64,000 nt of DNA, taken from NCBI GenBank assembly GCA_037074705.1, contig CM073590.1, positions 9,432,001 through 9,496,000 of the forward strand. The letters run 5' to 3'. A model generated the notes under the pieces. The model was not told where the DNA came from and made no database searches. It saw only the letters and a program-made list of their open reading frames with translations. Position numbers and translations under genes: made by a program. Positions 24,801 through 37,301 of this stretch are shown one piece after another. Each line of letters opens with the position of its first letter. Positions within the stretch are counted from its first letter, which is position 1. Origin of the DNA: Zhengitettix transpicula. Taxonomy: Eukaryota > Arthropoda > Insecta > Orthoptera > Tetrigidae.

Positions 24801-26590
24801 GTAGTAAGTGCTACTCTCACTACTACTTACGGTGCTGTTTTTACAGTGAATGGAGTTTGATTTTTATGTGCTCCTATCATTTTGTGATCACTGTTCGACA
24901 AAAACTTTCACGTATTACTTTATTTTAAGTGACCGAAACAATATAATCCCTATATTTCTTTTACAGAATGAACAAATACTGTTCTTGTAATATTTTCAGC
25001 TTATTGTAAGTGAAGTTGACAACGGCTGCACTACTTTCAAATGGTCCAACCAGGCATACAAGAAGCAATCAAGATGGAATACCGACGTTTACACGACAAG
25101 AATATGGTTTTATGCCCCAGGTAATGCTGAAATTCTGCTTTATTTTACATTATGTATTAAAAATATACTTGTCGCATTCCTATTACACGGTCATAGAGAT
25201 GTTAGCATGTCAACCAATTTAATTCCCAATAATAATTTTTCACTTTGATACTTCGGTTCTTAATGTCAAGTTTTCAAATAAAGTTAGTATTTAGATTTCT
25301 GTGCGGCATTCATTTTCGAAAATAATATTGAATTCAGAACCCAAAAAAAGAAATCTCACTCCCAAAAAATTAATGAATAAAATTAAACTGCGATTTTAAT
25401 CTTACAGTAATACAATTAAAAATGTCTCAATTTTATAGAAACAGCAAGCAATGCCGATGTGTCTCTCTCTGGGAACTATGGTGATGGTATGTGGATACGC
25501 CTCGGTAGTTCGTACAAAAATATTCCAGTAAACAACGCGACGTACCCACAAAAAAACTATAAATGGCAAAATTGCGTTCCAACTATGGGTAAATAGAATT
25601 TCGTTGTTATGTTACATTTTAGTTCTATTACTTTAAATTGCATATCAATAATAAAATAAATTCCTGCAGGACGTCACTATTATTACAACATGAGTCCATC
25701 TCTAAATTGTGAATATTTTGACCCAATATTTCTAATAACGAATGATCAATCTGGAAACCTTATTGGATTCGGGTGGCAGAATTTTGGAAAGTATTCTTCA
25801 GAATCACGAACCTGGTTTGAAAATATATCAACAGCTGCGATCAAGGTGAGTGATACGTTTCAAATAATATAATTATATTATATATATTGTACGTCAAGTG
25901 GAAAATTAACTATTCACATGTTTTTACACAGAGTTAATGTAGGTAATAGGCATAAGGAAGGAACGTATTAGTTATTGCTATGACTCTAATCGCCAACTTC
26001 TATAAAGCACACCGCACGCGTCAGACAAAAGTCTCCAGGCCTCTGCGTTGGCTTAGTCTTGAAACTAAAACTGTTTCCTTTCACTCAAGTTTTCAGACCT
26101 GGTGTGCACAGTTCGTCTGCCGACACAATACACGTCGGATTTGCTTTCAGAGCAGGTTTGGTCAGTTCAGGTTGGCATACATTTGTCTTACGTGAGTGGG
26201 GTCAATAAGGAACAATGTCAAAAATCTGGTCTCATATTCAGAAATTACCTAAAAAATTATATTTCTCATTTCTACACATAATAATCATATATATAGTTAC
26301 GAAATAGAAATTCGTCTTGTCATGCCGTCATCACACATAAGGCAGCAGTTATTAGAATGCTGAGTGAAAATCTTCTTTATAAACTAAATAAAACTAACTA
26401 TATTCATCAAATAAAACCATAACAATTATAAAATTTTATAAAGAATAAAAAATTTCGCTTTATTTTTCAGGCCACTATTCCACAAACACCCACATGCCTC
26501 ACAGATTGGGTTGAGAAGTGCGGTATTGTTTCTGCTCATGTTTACATGATTTCTGAACCTTGGAACCAGAAATGTGGACCAGTTGCATAA
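18864..26590 (+). CDS. Secreted arthropod protein of unnamed family (7 exons, 278 aa)
   Basis: Exons read as 18864-18915, 19141-19164, 20517-20710, 25000-25120, 25439-25588, 25670-25845 and 26471-26590, joined in phase to 837 nt. Residues 1-17 form a signal peptide (MWSSAFVVTFLLASAFA). The mature part is rich in Trp, Tyr and Cys: 'VKWKAPRDGESFYVLPKTL' at its start, 'GNYGDGMWIRLGSSYKNIP' in the middle, 'GNLIGFGWQNFGKY' later, and a Cys-bearing tail ending 'SEPWNQKCGPVA'. No membrane segment follows. The layout recalls a widespread uncharacterised family of secreted arthropod proteins, which I remember only as a pattern and cannot name, so no function is assigned. Exon 2 has 24 nt, and the intron after it must use a GC donor (ATAG|GCAAGT), because the nearby GT site gives a stop codon. 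Intron 3 (4.3 kb) carries a CTAG-end element and a tRNA-like SINE piece. Confidence 0.8.
19878..20185. repeat. Foldback: ~125-bp inverted repeat in intron 2
   Basis: The left arm (19878-20005: 'ttccattgta', 'gaagaaattatgagag', 'gaaagaatgatcctacg', 'cagcataaactctg', 'cgtcttc') is repeated in inverse in the right arm (20064-20185), separated by ~60 nt. I estimate 85-90% arm identity by eye. It could be a MITE or two abutting inverted copies of one element. The RNA of this intron could form a long hairpin. Confidence 0.75.
21517..23600 (+). mobile_element. CTAG-end family, compact 2.1-kb copy in intron 3 of the secreted-protein gene
   Basis: It starts 'taataaataaagctgag' and 'gcatgttccttatgcacat', like the copy at 10826. 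It then holds about seven units with 'ataacgcgaatacaac', 'atggatgtcgctgagttt' and 'aataaatatttttc', and ends 'ataaatgacatctcgggct' with the GC block and 'caagctag' before TT. Start and end are both visible, so this is the best copy for defining the element. A poly-G tract lies near 23280-23292. No protein-coding capacity was recognised. Confidence 0.65.
24045..24135 (-). mobile_element. tRNA-derived SINE head, minus strand
   Basis: On the minus strand, an A-box-like 'gctcagtccaattgg' is followed ~45 nt later by a B box, GGTTCGATTCC (24068-24078), within 'gatcctggttcgattccc'. The flanking acceptor halves do not pair well, so it is a SINE or tRNA relic rather than a working tRNA gene. Confidence 0.6.
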
Positions 26591-26660
26591 ATTCATACTA
26601 GTTTGGCGGATACCAGTGGAAATCGTTGTAACCAAACTTCCTTTTAGATTGTTGGTTAAA

Positions 26661-26666
26661 ATTAAA
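26661..26666 (+). terminator. Possible polyadenylation signal ATTAAA of the secreted-protein gene
   Basis: ATTAAA lies ~70 nt after the stop codon, in an AT-rich stretch followed by a T/GT-rich segment. This is the commonest variant of AATAAA; no canonical hexamer occurs closer to the stop. Confidence 0.4.
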
Positions 26667-27141
26667 TAATTATTTTGTTTTGGCTTATTTTGTCTCTTAA
26701 TAATTTCGTACTATAACATGGTGTTCACTGTAGTATAAAGTGTACAAATATGCAGAGTAAAAAATTAATATATTGAGAATGGGAAAAACAATTATTGACC
26801 ACAATGTGATTATCATCAACCAAAAAGGAAAACAAACTTTTATTTTCTATAAAATACACGCTTGATATAATGGATTTCCGGGTCTAGTAGCAGAGGTAAC
26901 ACAAACATTAAAAAAAGGTACCTGGCCCAACCAGGCGTTCCTTAGCGGCAGCGGGATAATTACTTAATAGCACGGAAGCAATATCTTCCTCCAATCGTAA
27001 CAGTTGAACGACTCTGTGTTTTACCGAGTTTCAACTTCAATAATAACATTATGCTTATGTTCAACTCGTTTTGAGTGATTAGAGATAAATTTAGAAATAT
27101 GCCTTTACGGATAAATACGCCCCATCAACAGCATGTGTACC

Positions 27142-28570
27142 TTTATATCCCCAAGCAGGTCAAACCCCCTTTCATTTCCGATGATAGTACCAAAATAGAT
27201 CAATGGACAATTTTGCTACACTAAGAAAGTTTCTTTCAGCCATCGTGCTATTTCTATGCCATTTGAGGTATGCTAAAAGCCGTCAGCAATTGTTCCAGAA
27301 AAATACATTTCCCTTCAGCATCGGCTATTTTCATTTTAATCAACGCTACCGAAAGAAGGGGCCAATCTACAACTTCAACAGGTCACTCTGAACAATTACA
27401 GCATTGCTAACTGAATAGGAAAGGTTATACTTCAACATAGCCTCAATTTTAAATCATAAAATAACCTGTGGTATAGTCAGCGTCACTGTCTCGTATTACA
27501 GATACCTTGGGTTCGAATCCTGTTGTTGTGTTTCCATAATAAGAAACTCCAGACCAGTTAAATGCAACAGTACATAAAGTCGCCAGTGACCTTAGCAGTT
27601 GATGCGACAATAAACAGAAATATATTATACAAGCCACCAACTCCAGTCTCAAGCTGGACGCCGACGATACGTCTGGTCCGAGGACGTTACGTTGAGCCAT
27701 TAGCTTTCAATGTCAAACACCCACGACGAACGGCATCTTCGCCAACGCCTCAACGGTCGGTCAGACATATCAACGGCCCCAACCGCGTCTCGCCAGTCCT
27801 GCATCTTCTGCATCACCAGTCCGTTTCTTGTCCTGCACCCCCGTTGTAGCGGACATTCGACGAACCGTACCAAGCTCATCATCAAGAATTTTATTTCGTG
27901 TTTTATGTACATATTGAACACTTTCTACCTTCTGTATTTTTCAATCACTTGTGTTTAAATTATGCACTCATTCTTTAGTGTATGCGTCAGACATATTGCA
28001 AATATATTGCTCCACTACGCTTTCGTTTACTGTTAAAGCCTAGTAAGCACTTGAACTCAATGTTCCGGATTCATTGTCGCGGAGCTGAGTCTGACAGGCC
28101 TCAGGAACGATAGAAGCGACGAGCGGTAAGTGTTTTGGAGGTGGAGAGTCAGGGAGGCAAAGCGTTGAGCGGGGCCGTGTACGATACAGAGCTGCTGAGC
28201 GTGAACTTACTGCAGTCGCCCTCATGATGTCGTCGCGTGAGGTTTTGAGTAAAAACAGGAACTATTTATGGAAACGTGTTTTACAGAAAGGCAAGAGGAA
28301 CTATGACGTTCACCCCACAAATAAGAGTAGAAGGCATCACGGAGAGTACCACCATCTGTTTAAGGATTTAGTAAAAGATTAAACACTTTTTTGAATATAA
28401 TAATCCTCTTTTAAGGAATTCAATAGTTTTATATCCCCAAGCAGGTCAAACCCCCTCTTATTTCCGATGATAGTGCCAAAATAGATCCATGGACCATTTT
28501 ACTACACTCTGAAAGTTTCTTTCTGACGGCTAAGAGCCGTCAGCAATTATTCCAGAAAAACATTTCCTGG
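27142..28570 (+). repeat. Direct repeat pair flanking a 1.1-kb segment
   Basis: Copy A (27142-27310) and copy B (28429-28568) share 'tatatccccaagcaggtcaa', 'tttccgatgatagt.cca', 'atagatc.atggac' and 'gccgtcagcaatt.ttccag'. Copy B lacks ~30 bp and has at that place a perfect dyad, TGACGGCT-AAG-AGCCGTCA (28524-28542). The intervening DNA holds a SINE-like head and GC-richer sequence with no recognised protein. It may be a non-autonomous terminal-repeat element, but no LTR ends or target duplications were seen. Confidence 0.6.
27467..27545 (+). mobile_element. tRNA-derived SINE head, plus strand
   Basis: The A-box-like 'tggtatagtcagcg' (27472-27485) and the B box GGGTTCGAATCC (27510-27521) have tRNA-like spacing, with the anticodon region between them. 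No matching acceptor stem closes the structure, so a SINE promoter region is more likely than a functional tRNA. Confidence 0.55.
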
Positions 28571-28711
28571 GCCTTTTAGTAGCTTTGGGGCAATTCCTAA
28601 ACAGCGTGTTTTTACTTTAACTATTTTATTTAAAAATATTTATAGAGAAACAGAAAGAATAATTTCTTCCTTACATTTTTCAATGTAATAAATATTCTAT
28701 TACGAAAATCC

Positions 28712-28882
28712 AATAACAGACAATTGAAAAAAGTAATTTATTAATTAATTATTAAATTCCGGCATGTTTCCGTCCTCGTGTGGATCCTCTTCAGGCTTTT
28801 ACGATGTTATCTTAGCATGACGACCAAAACATGTCGCAATTTAATAATTAATTAATAAATGACTTTTTCAATTGGCTGTTTA
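28712..28882. repeat. Short foldback element (MITE-like)
   Basis: The arms 28712-28770 and 28825-28882 are inverse copies: 'aacag.caattgaaaaa', 'atttattaattaattatta' and 'aatt.cg.catgttt'. The loop carries 'gaggatcc.cttcaggc'. The total size of ~170 bp suits a MITE or palindromic SINE pair. Confidence 0.7.
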
Positions 28883-29671
28883 TCAACAAATGTGAGTACA
28901 CTGACATAACATTATATAATATAATAAATAATTGAAATAAATAATTATTGGCGGGTATAAATTTTGCATGAAAGAGAATGTTGTTATACTGCAATCTGCT
29001 GTAAGCTGAAGGCCGTAATTGTCTAATGAAAACATTACCTCGGTCTTTTAGCATCTTGCAGAGTTCTGCAAAACCACGTGTTATTTCCCTCTAAAATCAA
29101 ATCTGTCTGTCTTCCAAATAAAATATTTTGGACATTTCCAAACCAAGGAATTAAAAAATTAAAAAATTTAGATTAACGGACTAAAAAACCAAATAAGTTT
29201 ACCAAATTTAAGTAAAATGATTAATTTAACCTACGTCAATAAAGGCCTACATAGAAGTTTTCGGCCTCTGTAAGAGCCATCTTCATCTTCTGAAATACAA
29301 ATTAATATACGAAAATAGAGAAAATACATGCATAAATATCTTAAACTAGATACATAGATTTATAGAGAACTGAGGAAATATATGTAGGTTACAAGCCGTT
29401 TGCATTGACGTAGGCTCAATAAATCATGCAAGGGAAATTTGGCGGCCTTTATTGGTTAGGTTAGAACATCATGCTGAGGTGTTTAATATAGGGTTTAATG
29501 TCCCGAATTTGAAATTGAGTAATATTATTAAAGCAACATTATTTATTTATAGTATTTACAATTCATAATACTTCGTAACATTTTAAGAATACTGCAAAAT
29601 ATTGAAATAAGTATTTACAAAGTTACAAATTACAACATCGCTACTATTAATCATATTTGCTTGTCAAGGAA

Positions 29672-29935
29672 CTAAACTTCTGTTCCTATGAAAAAGTCAC
29701 GAAATTCGTATCGTATTTCCTTTGAATCTCTCGGTGGCATCCTTGGAGTACGCTGTATGGTTAACATAGACTGCAGCTGTTGAACCTCTGATATCCCCTT
29801 TCCATGTACATTGCCTTCAGGATTTTGTGAATCAAAAGAGGCTGCTGGAGAGTAATTATTCCTTGAAGCAGCATTTCTTCTAAGAAAATTGTGCAAGTAG
29901 GTACAAGTAAAATCTCCAGAGAAATGATGGTGGTC
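29672..29935 (-). pseudogene. C-terminal remnant of a PIF/Harbinger (HARBI1-like) nuclease
   Basis: On the minus strand the frame reads through 'CTYLHNFLRRNAASRNNYSP' and later 'RTPRMPPRDSKEIRYEFRDF' to a stop at 29672. The 'LHNFL' motif, followed ~60 residues later by 'EIR.EF..FF', is the usual C-terminus of PIF/Harbinger transposases and their domesticated relatives. No upstream DDE region is joined to it, so this is a 5'-truncated fossil. Confidence 0.65.
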
Positions 29936-30966
29936 TGCTTAGAACTATGAGCCCCTAACATTCCCAGTTACACAAATAAAATTTCGGAAGCCCAGTCCGT
30001 CCTCCATTTTTGTCATTCTGTTAGCGCCTAGAGTTTGACTCGTTAGATCATAGTTGTGTGTGTGGTTATTCTGCGCTCATAGTGGCAACGTCGAACATAC
30101 CTCCACTCCCACAATCTGCGCCACCCTCCTTTGTTCGTAACTCCTGCTATAGTACTGTCGGTCGTAAACGGCACGGCACTAAATAATTCGACCGGTAACG
30201 GTTCCAGTGGACGTACTACCTAAGATCTAGACGATATGAAAGTTATTTCTTCAGTAGCCACAACCACATTACTTTTGATATACATACATACAGAAACTCT
30301 TCAAAGTTTATGTTTTTAATATTTATTTTAAAATTCCAAGCATAATTTTACAGAAAGAAATCACATAAATATGAATTATTTCTAATTTTCTTAATTTATT
30401 TCATCTCAAGCGTGAACGGAATGAATATTAAATGCTCCGTCATTTGCTGACATTTTATACGTACTTGTGACTCATAAACATAATTATACAATATTTATAT
30501 CGAGATGAGTTAAGGTGCGATTTGCACAAATATCTTCCAATTTGTACAATTTTGCAGATTTAGGATATTTATATTATATTAGATAGTCCCATATTAACAT
30601 TATTCTCGTGTCAGTCTGATTGATATTCTCGAATAAAAATTGTCTTATTCAACAGCCAATCCAAGAATTGTGATCCAATATTGCTTACATATACAAATTT
30701 CCTTAAGTAAACAGAATTTAGGTTCCACGTCATAAAATTAAGATGTAAAACCATGGTAGTTTATTTGAAGCTTTCTCTTTACTTGCATTAATCGGTTTGA
30801 ATGACTCCCTAATAATCATTTACCCTGCTATAGTATGATTCATAATATTGTTTATTTTATCAAATTTAATGAATCAATCTTTCATACAAGAAATAACTTC
30901 GATATATCTATTAAATACCTTCTTGAGCACTGCGCGACCATTTCTTTACTTTAAGACGGATCAGGT

Positions 30967-31401
30967 TTAAGAAGCATATGATCCTGACCGGTCTGGTGAG
31001 TATTCATGATTTTCTACTTCACTCGATGAAGATGATTGCGATCCCGAAGAAGGAACAAATACGATCTCTTCTTCAGAGATTGTCTCCTTAACACGTTCAA
31101 CGTCTATTCGAATGTCTCCTTGAAGGCTGTCCTCCTTTTCTCCTGCTTGTTCACATTGCAATGTTATATTGAATTCTTCACTGGGAACATAATATGGATT
31201 CCGAATGACATCTGGGTTTATGTATGTCATATCCATGTGCCGACGTAAAGCCATCTTTCGTTCGGTAATGAATCGATGCGGATAAACGATACGAATAACA
31301 GAATCTATCCTTTTGACTAATGAAGGTGGATCACTACGCAATGGACTACATGTCTCTGGCAAAATTAGTGTCTCGGGATTGTGTTGGTCCATTTGGTCCA
31401 A
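30967..31401 (-). CDS. Possible small intronless gene, 144 aa, unknown function
   Basis: An open frame of 144 codons starts at ATG 31401 in a good context (CCAAATGG). The protein has a basic middle (VKRIDSVIRIVYPHRFITE), a 'NPDVIRNPYYVPSEEF' segment and an acidic Ser-rich tail (SSGSQSSSSSEVENHEYSPD). It has no signal peptide or membrane segment. Composition and length exceed what chance AT-rich DNA usually gives, and the codons avoid the A/T runs of the flanks. The frame also stays open for some codons before the ATG, so it may instead be a last exon. It lies ~1 kb from the SMYD4-like start in divergent orientation, which could mean a shared promoter region. I do not recognise the family. Confidence 0.45.
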   Translation of the reverse strand: MDQMDQHNPETLILPETCSPLRSDPPSLVKRIDSVIRIVYPHRFITERKMALRRHMDMTYINPDVIRNPYYVPSEEFNITLQCEQAGEKEDSLQGDIRIDVERVKETISEEEIVFVPSSGSQSSSSSEVENHEYSPDRSGSYAS

Positions 31402-32378
31402 GAAAAAAGATTTATTGGCTTTTGAATTATAGCATTAATTTAGTTCGTTGTTGGAAATTATTTATGAAAGCTTAATGTGAATCCTAGTCAAAGATATAGT
31501 TTAATTTGCAACAAATATAATTTGAAACAAATATAATTTGAATCCTAGATAAGAACAAATAAACTGAAATTTAACATTTCCTCTGACAATTAATGAACAT
31601 GGAATAAAAACATTTTTTAAAAAACATATTTTTATTATACTACTTGACATCTTTCCCAGAATAAATACATACGCCATTTCAAATGACAGTTGAAAGCTGG
31701 AAGTCTCTATTTTATGGATGCAGACTTTACTTTTTCATAACTTATTTTTAACCGACGTGGCTTTAATTACAATAAAAATCATAATAGTTGTCCTCCCATT
31801 TATTCTTTTGGGAATTATTTGTGAAGCAATCCATCCATTAATGTATAATATATGCAATAATAGTCTCCTTTTGATGTAAAACAGAATTTCAAATTATATA
31901 AAGCTAGTAAAAATAAAAATAAAAGTATATTTTTGTTGGTTCCCAGAAACTATATACTGCTATGATAATATAATCTTTGCTCGTGACTAAGTGAAGCTCT
32001 TTGGAACACTATAAATATTAAGAAACTAAACTCAAATTAAGAATGTCCTGCGTAAATAAATACATAATAACCATACACTAATTCTCATTCCTATTAAAGA
32101 ATTTATTCATTTCACTGATAAAGCATTTTACTGTAACTTTTGAGTAGTAAAGGAATTTGGCATACAAATTAATTTTCAGGAACAAAGTTTCTGTTGTATT
32201 TGGCTATTTTTCTTATTATTAAGACTAGGCTACATTTAACAGAAGCAATTCGTTAATATTAATTGGATATATTTTTAAATTTCATATGAATAAGCTCTGA
32301 AATGCTGCAGAACGAAGTCTACGTTCTTATTGAAATTGTGATTATTTAGTGAATTAATGCTTTCATTTATTAACGAAT

Positions 32379-35300
32379 ATGTCAGTTTCACAGTTAGATA
32401 CATGGCAGAACACTTTGGATTTATTGACTTTAACTGCGCAAAAAACCGGGTTTTTACAAAAACTAAAGCTATTGAAAAGAATATATGCAGTAGAAGTATG
32501 CTGTAATGATGAATTTTACAGGTAATTACCAAAATTTTCTTTTTTATGTGAATACAAAGAGGTTCTGTTCTGAATTAGAAAAGCCAAACGGTTTTATTTA
32601 CTTGACTATACATGTCATAAATATATATACTATTCATTTACTTGTTCTAACTTCACAGTGTTATGGAACATTTTACAACATTTAATGCTATTGTTTAAAT
32701 TTGAGGTTTTTTATAGTTTCCTATAGAAACGAGTTGCTTGCAATGAACGATTCATCTTAACCCACATTATGTATTACATGTAACCACACTACTTCTGACA
32801 ATTTCTGGAGTCCATTTTTGTTTCATTATATATGACAAGCATAGCATATTGAATGTATTATTATACATAATTGCAGATTCACTTTCCAACTGCAAAGAAC
32901 TATTATCAAAAATAGTATAACTAGAGTATGGTTACCATGCAACCATATATAATTTACACCAATGTGTGAAAGAAGTAATATTTATGTTATTCATTGATAT
33001 CAATAAAACTATTTATAATCCTAACCAGAGTAACTTAGACATATGTTTGGAGATGTGTAATTACTACTAAATTAAAATATTTTTTTTGCACATAGAACAT
33101 GAATACACGGTTTGCCAACTAAAATGTTTTACATCTTTCTTCTTTAATTTTACAGACAACAATTAAATAATTATTTAATTAGACTTGTGTAGATGTGAAA
33201 ATTTAAAGAATGTGCCCACTTAAACTTTCAAATCTTGTTAAAACCAGAACAAAATGTAAATTGCATGAGTTTGAAGATGCCACAATATAATATACATTAT
33301 CATATATTAAAATATAAAAATGTATTCTGTGAATGCAAATATATTTCTCAGATTTAATCAAATAAAGCTCTGTAAGAAATTTTGAATAAATACTATAATT
33401 ATATAGAACATTGTCAAAATAATTGGTATGAAAAGGTGAGAGAGAAAGAGTGGCTTACTAGAAATTGAAGCCCATTGTTACCATTCAGGACAGGAGGAAG
33501 TTCTTTAGATTTTCTGAGATGTTATCCCCCTTTAGAGAGAAAACACTAGCCCAGTGGATGAGTCCATCAAATCCAAAGTTCATAACCTGCTTACCAGGTG
33601 CTCTGCTAAGTTTCAATAGTGTGTGATTTTTGTGTGTACAGTCTTAATCATTCCATAGGGTTAGCTTCCCTAGAGCATTTCTTGTTCTTAGGCTATCCAA
33701 ATATTTTGCCATGGCTAATATCACTTAGTTAGTTACTACTGACAAAAAGTACAAACAAATTTTATATTAGGGGTAGTACTGCACTTGTTTCCTTCTGTCC
33801 TATATTAACTTATTCATGTTGACAGTTATAAGATTGCTTCTTTTCCCTTAAAACCATTCACTTGGCACAGGTTAATAGACATTCTTATTCTGTGAAGTTG
33901 TAGATCAGATTCTCTGCTGTTACTTGTCATTAGAATCAATACCAATTATACAGGAATGTTCACATGGAACCACCATCAACCATTATTATTGTAGGTCAAT
34001 TGAACTTGTGTAACTTCACAATTTTGGGGATATCAGACAAGATGATTGAATACCATCCAAATTATTTACAGCAACAATAGAGGAAATATTTCAAAAACCG
34101 AACAGGGAACATTGGCTAAAATTGAATCATAAATACTTACATTGGATTCACAAGTAATGTTGCCCTCCTATCTGCAATGGTTAAGTGAACTGAATATGAT
34201 AAGTTGACAGAACTTTGAATTAACTTGAGAAAAATAAAGGTGATATACAACAGGTTCATTAATGCCACAAGAATTGGAAAAATAAAGATTTAATGTAGTG
34301 TATACAGAAGAAATTCTACGACAAGTGAAATATGACATTTGTACCATAGATACAGCTATTTGATTAAATTTCCTAACCCACAATACCATACTCAACCAAG
34401 AGGATGACTAATGACAAAATAAAACACAGATAAATAAGTTAGCAGATGTGAATTGGATATAAGCAGTCCAATCTAGGAATGAATGGAGAAATTTAAGTTG
34501 GCAGTGTATATAATTATGATGAAAATGACAGATGTAGAACAAATAGAATCCAGACGCAAACTATGTGTGGATTGATCTAAGTTTCATTGTTGACAATAGT
34601 ACCTAAGCTGATTGATCACAATCCCAGGGAGATCATGAGGAAACTTCTCTGGGAATGGAACCAGCACAACAGGGTTTGTACCTTGGAGTGTTCAAGCAAT
34701 TAATCAAATAGCAAAACTTGAGGAGAAAACAAATTGGTGGAAATGCTTGTATGTAACACAATATTTTATTAAGGCCAACTTAGGCATGGATAGGGTTATT
34801 AAGGCTAAATGAAAAACAAGAACAAAAATTGTTGACAATAGTTGGAAGTCCAATAGGTGCCCATTCCAGGATCAAAGCGCAGCTGAGAGAAGCTTGGCCA
34901 ACCTCAGCTCAACTCACACGTGGTGTTGGACTCATCATGGGAGTGGTGGGCAAGCTAAATCCGTATGTTTGAAGATGAGACTTGAGAGGCGTGAACCCTA
35001 AAGCATCATCATTCGAGGGACGGATGTTTACATCTGGAGTGATGATTGCTGGTTCTCAAAGCATAAAACCTAGTCATGTACACACATACTCTTCAGAGTG
35101 GTTAAAACTTGAGGCAGGGAAGCCATATGTAACTTATTGGACTCAGTCCAGTTATTCATTACACCAGACAATGTGTTGGTATTTTGTGGGTTGTAGATTG
35201 TTTTGTTGATTAATATTTATTTTTTATCTTCCATTTTGATCAACAACATAGAGATGATTGTGAGAAGTTAAATTATCTTGTGAAAGAATAAATATCCTTT

Positions 35301-37251
35301 GTTGTATTGTATACATCATTGAGATTATACACACCAAACAGAAAGAGAGTCAAGAATTTTCTTGAGGTACCTTAAACACACTATGGGCACTTCTCTCATG
35401 TAAATACCTATTTTATTTATCATTCTCATTAATGCATACAAGACAGTTCAGATTCATAATCTAGATGGAGAATAAAAAGGTGCCATTTATTGACTGACAT
35501 GTGGGTTCCATGAGTAAGAAAGATTATAGCTGAAAATATGGTTTTGAATATTTGATGATGTACACACAACTAACATTTATCTTCTGAGAAAGAAGTGTAA
35601 CTAACACCAACAATTTGAGAACTTTGTTTCCTGCCCTCAATTGCAGGTAAGGCAATAGGTAACCAACTGTCTTCCTTTTCCATTCTTACCAATTATTTTG
35701 ACTGTATCACATTATCCTTATTAACTAGCATAGGAAAGAGAGAGAAATATAATGTGGCAACATGAGTTTTAACCAACTTTTTAATTAGTTAGAATATACT
35801 TCTGATATTTTTATTAATAAACCAATCTTGTGGAATTAATTTGTCAAAGGAGAATAATTAAGTTTGGTAATATTTTTGAATTATTTCTAATTATAATAAT
35901 TCTCAATTTTAAAATAAGTAAAATAGTTACATAATATTAGTATAGTGAAAGTAAATGTATCACACAGAGAATTAATGTTAATATAATGGCCTTGTACTTA
36001 GCAAATGTAATTTTTCATTGGTAGAGAGAAGCTCTTAAATTGGATTTCTTTCACAATAAACAACTTATCTAATAAGAAAAAAGAAGAAAAAGCTTTGCAT
36101 TTGAGAGTTATTGGGAACAGAAAATTTGAAGAAAAGAACTATGCTGAAAGTGTATGTCTATTCACACAAAGTATTCAGTATTCATTACCTAATAGCAATA
36201 ATCTTGCTGTGTCATTTGGGAACAGATCAGCTGCACTGTACTACATGGATCAGTTTGAGGTAACCTTTATTTAGGTTTCAAATGTATGTAAAAGTGAGTG
36301 AGGATGAAACATTGTCAAAATAATTCAAAACAAATAGTATGGAAATGAAAGAGAGAAAGGTGACAGTTTACCTGAAATTCAAGGTCAAATAACACCATAT
36401 TGTAATACTAATTAAAGGCCAGTAATTATTTTAAATAATTGGATTGTTTATGGTACAAATTCTTAAACGACAACAATGTCGGCGGGCTTTGTTTGCGGGA
36501 TTTGAGCGCTTTCTGTCTGAAATCGGAGTAGGGAGCGGAACATTGAAAGAGAACGAACAGCGTGGCCCAAGTTTAAAACTCAACCGAGAGAGTTATAAGT
36601 TTTAAAATCCAAGTATAAAGTCTGTACACAGAGATATATTGAAAAAACCCTCAAAGCAGAATCAAATATTTAGCGCCACATTCAGATTCATACGCGTACC
36701 GAAATCAACATGTGAAGCAGATTGAGTTCCCGGAGGAAAATCCCATAACTACGACCGTGTTATTGACCATCAAGTGTAGAATCAAGTAAATTGTCTTATA
36801 AAGGTTTTGTTTTATTTAGAAGGCCCAACAAATTATAAATAAAATATTTGTTTGTAAAATTAAATTTCGGCGTGCCAACGTAGGGCAAATTAATTATATC
36901 ATTAATTAAATAAATTTTGTTTGTTAATTAATCCTTTTATTTATTCATTACATTTTTGGCTTCCACAACGTGGGGCAATTCATTCATTTAATCTTATTTA
37001 TTATTCATTACAATATATATATACACACACATATATATCCGCAGCCGGCCAGTGCACAGAATGGTGTAACACTCCTTCATTAAGTAGGAGGCTGAGAGCC
37101 TCCGAAAAATTGAAGAACAACCTTCAGTTCCTTATGGCTACACCGCACTTCACTTTCAGGTAAGCCACTACCTATCTCTCTTTCCTTTCTGTACCAATAT
37201 TGCAATTATTTTTGACAATTTCATATTCTTACTAATGTCACACACACACAC

Positions 37252-37301
<50 letters not shown>

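Noticed and set aside
27449..27958. Several 80-95-codon frames on both strands
   Set aside because: They are inside a repeat-bounded region with a SINE-like head; no frame has a recognisable motif and they contradict one another.
34840..35209. GC-richer stretch considered as an extra SMYD4-like exon
   Set aside because: The exon 1 to exon 2 junction already matches in phase (AG|A), and no TPR-like sequence or good splice pair was found here.
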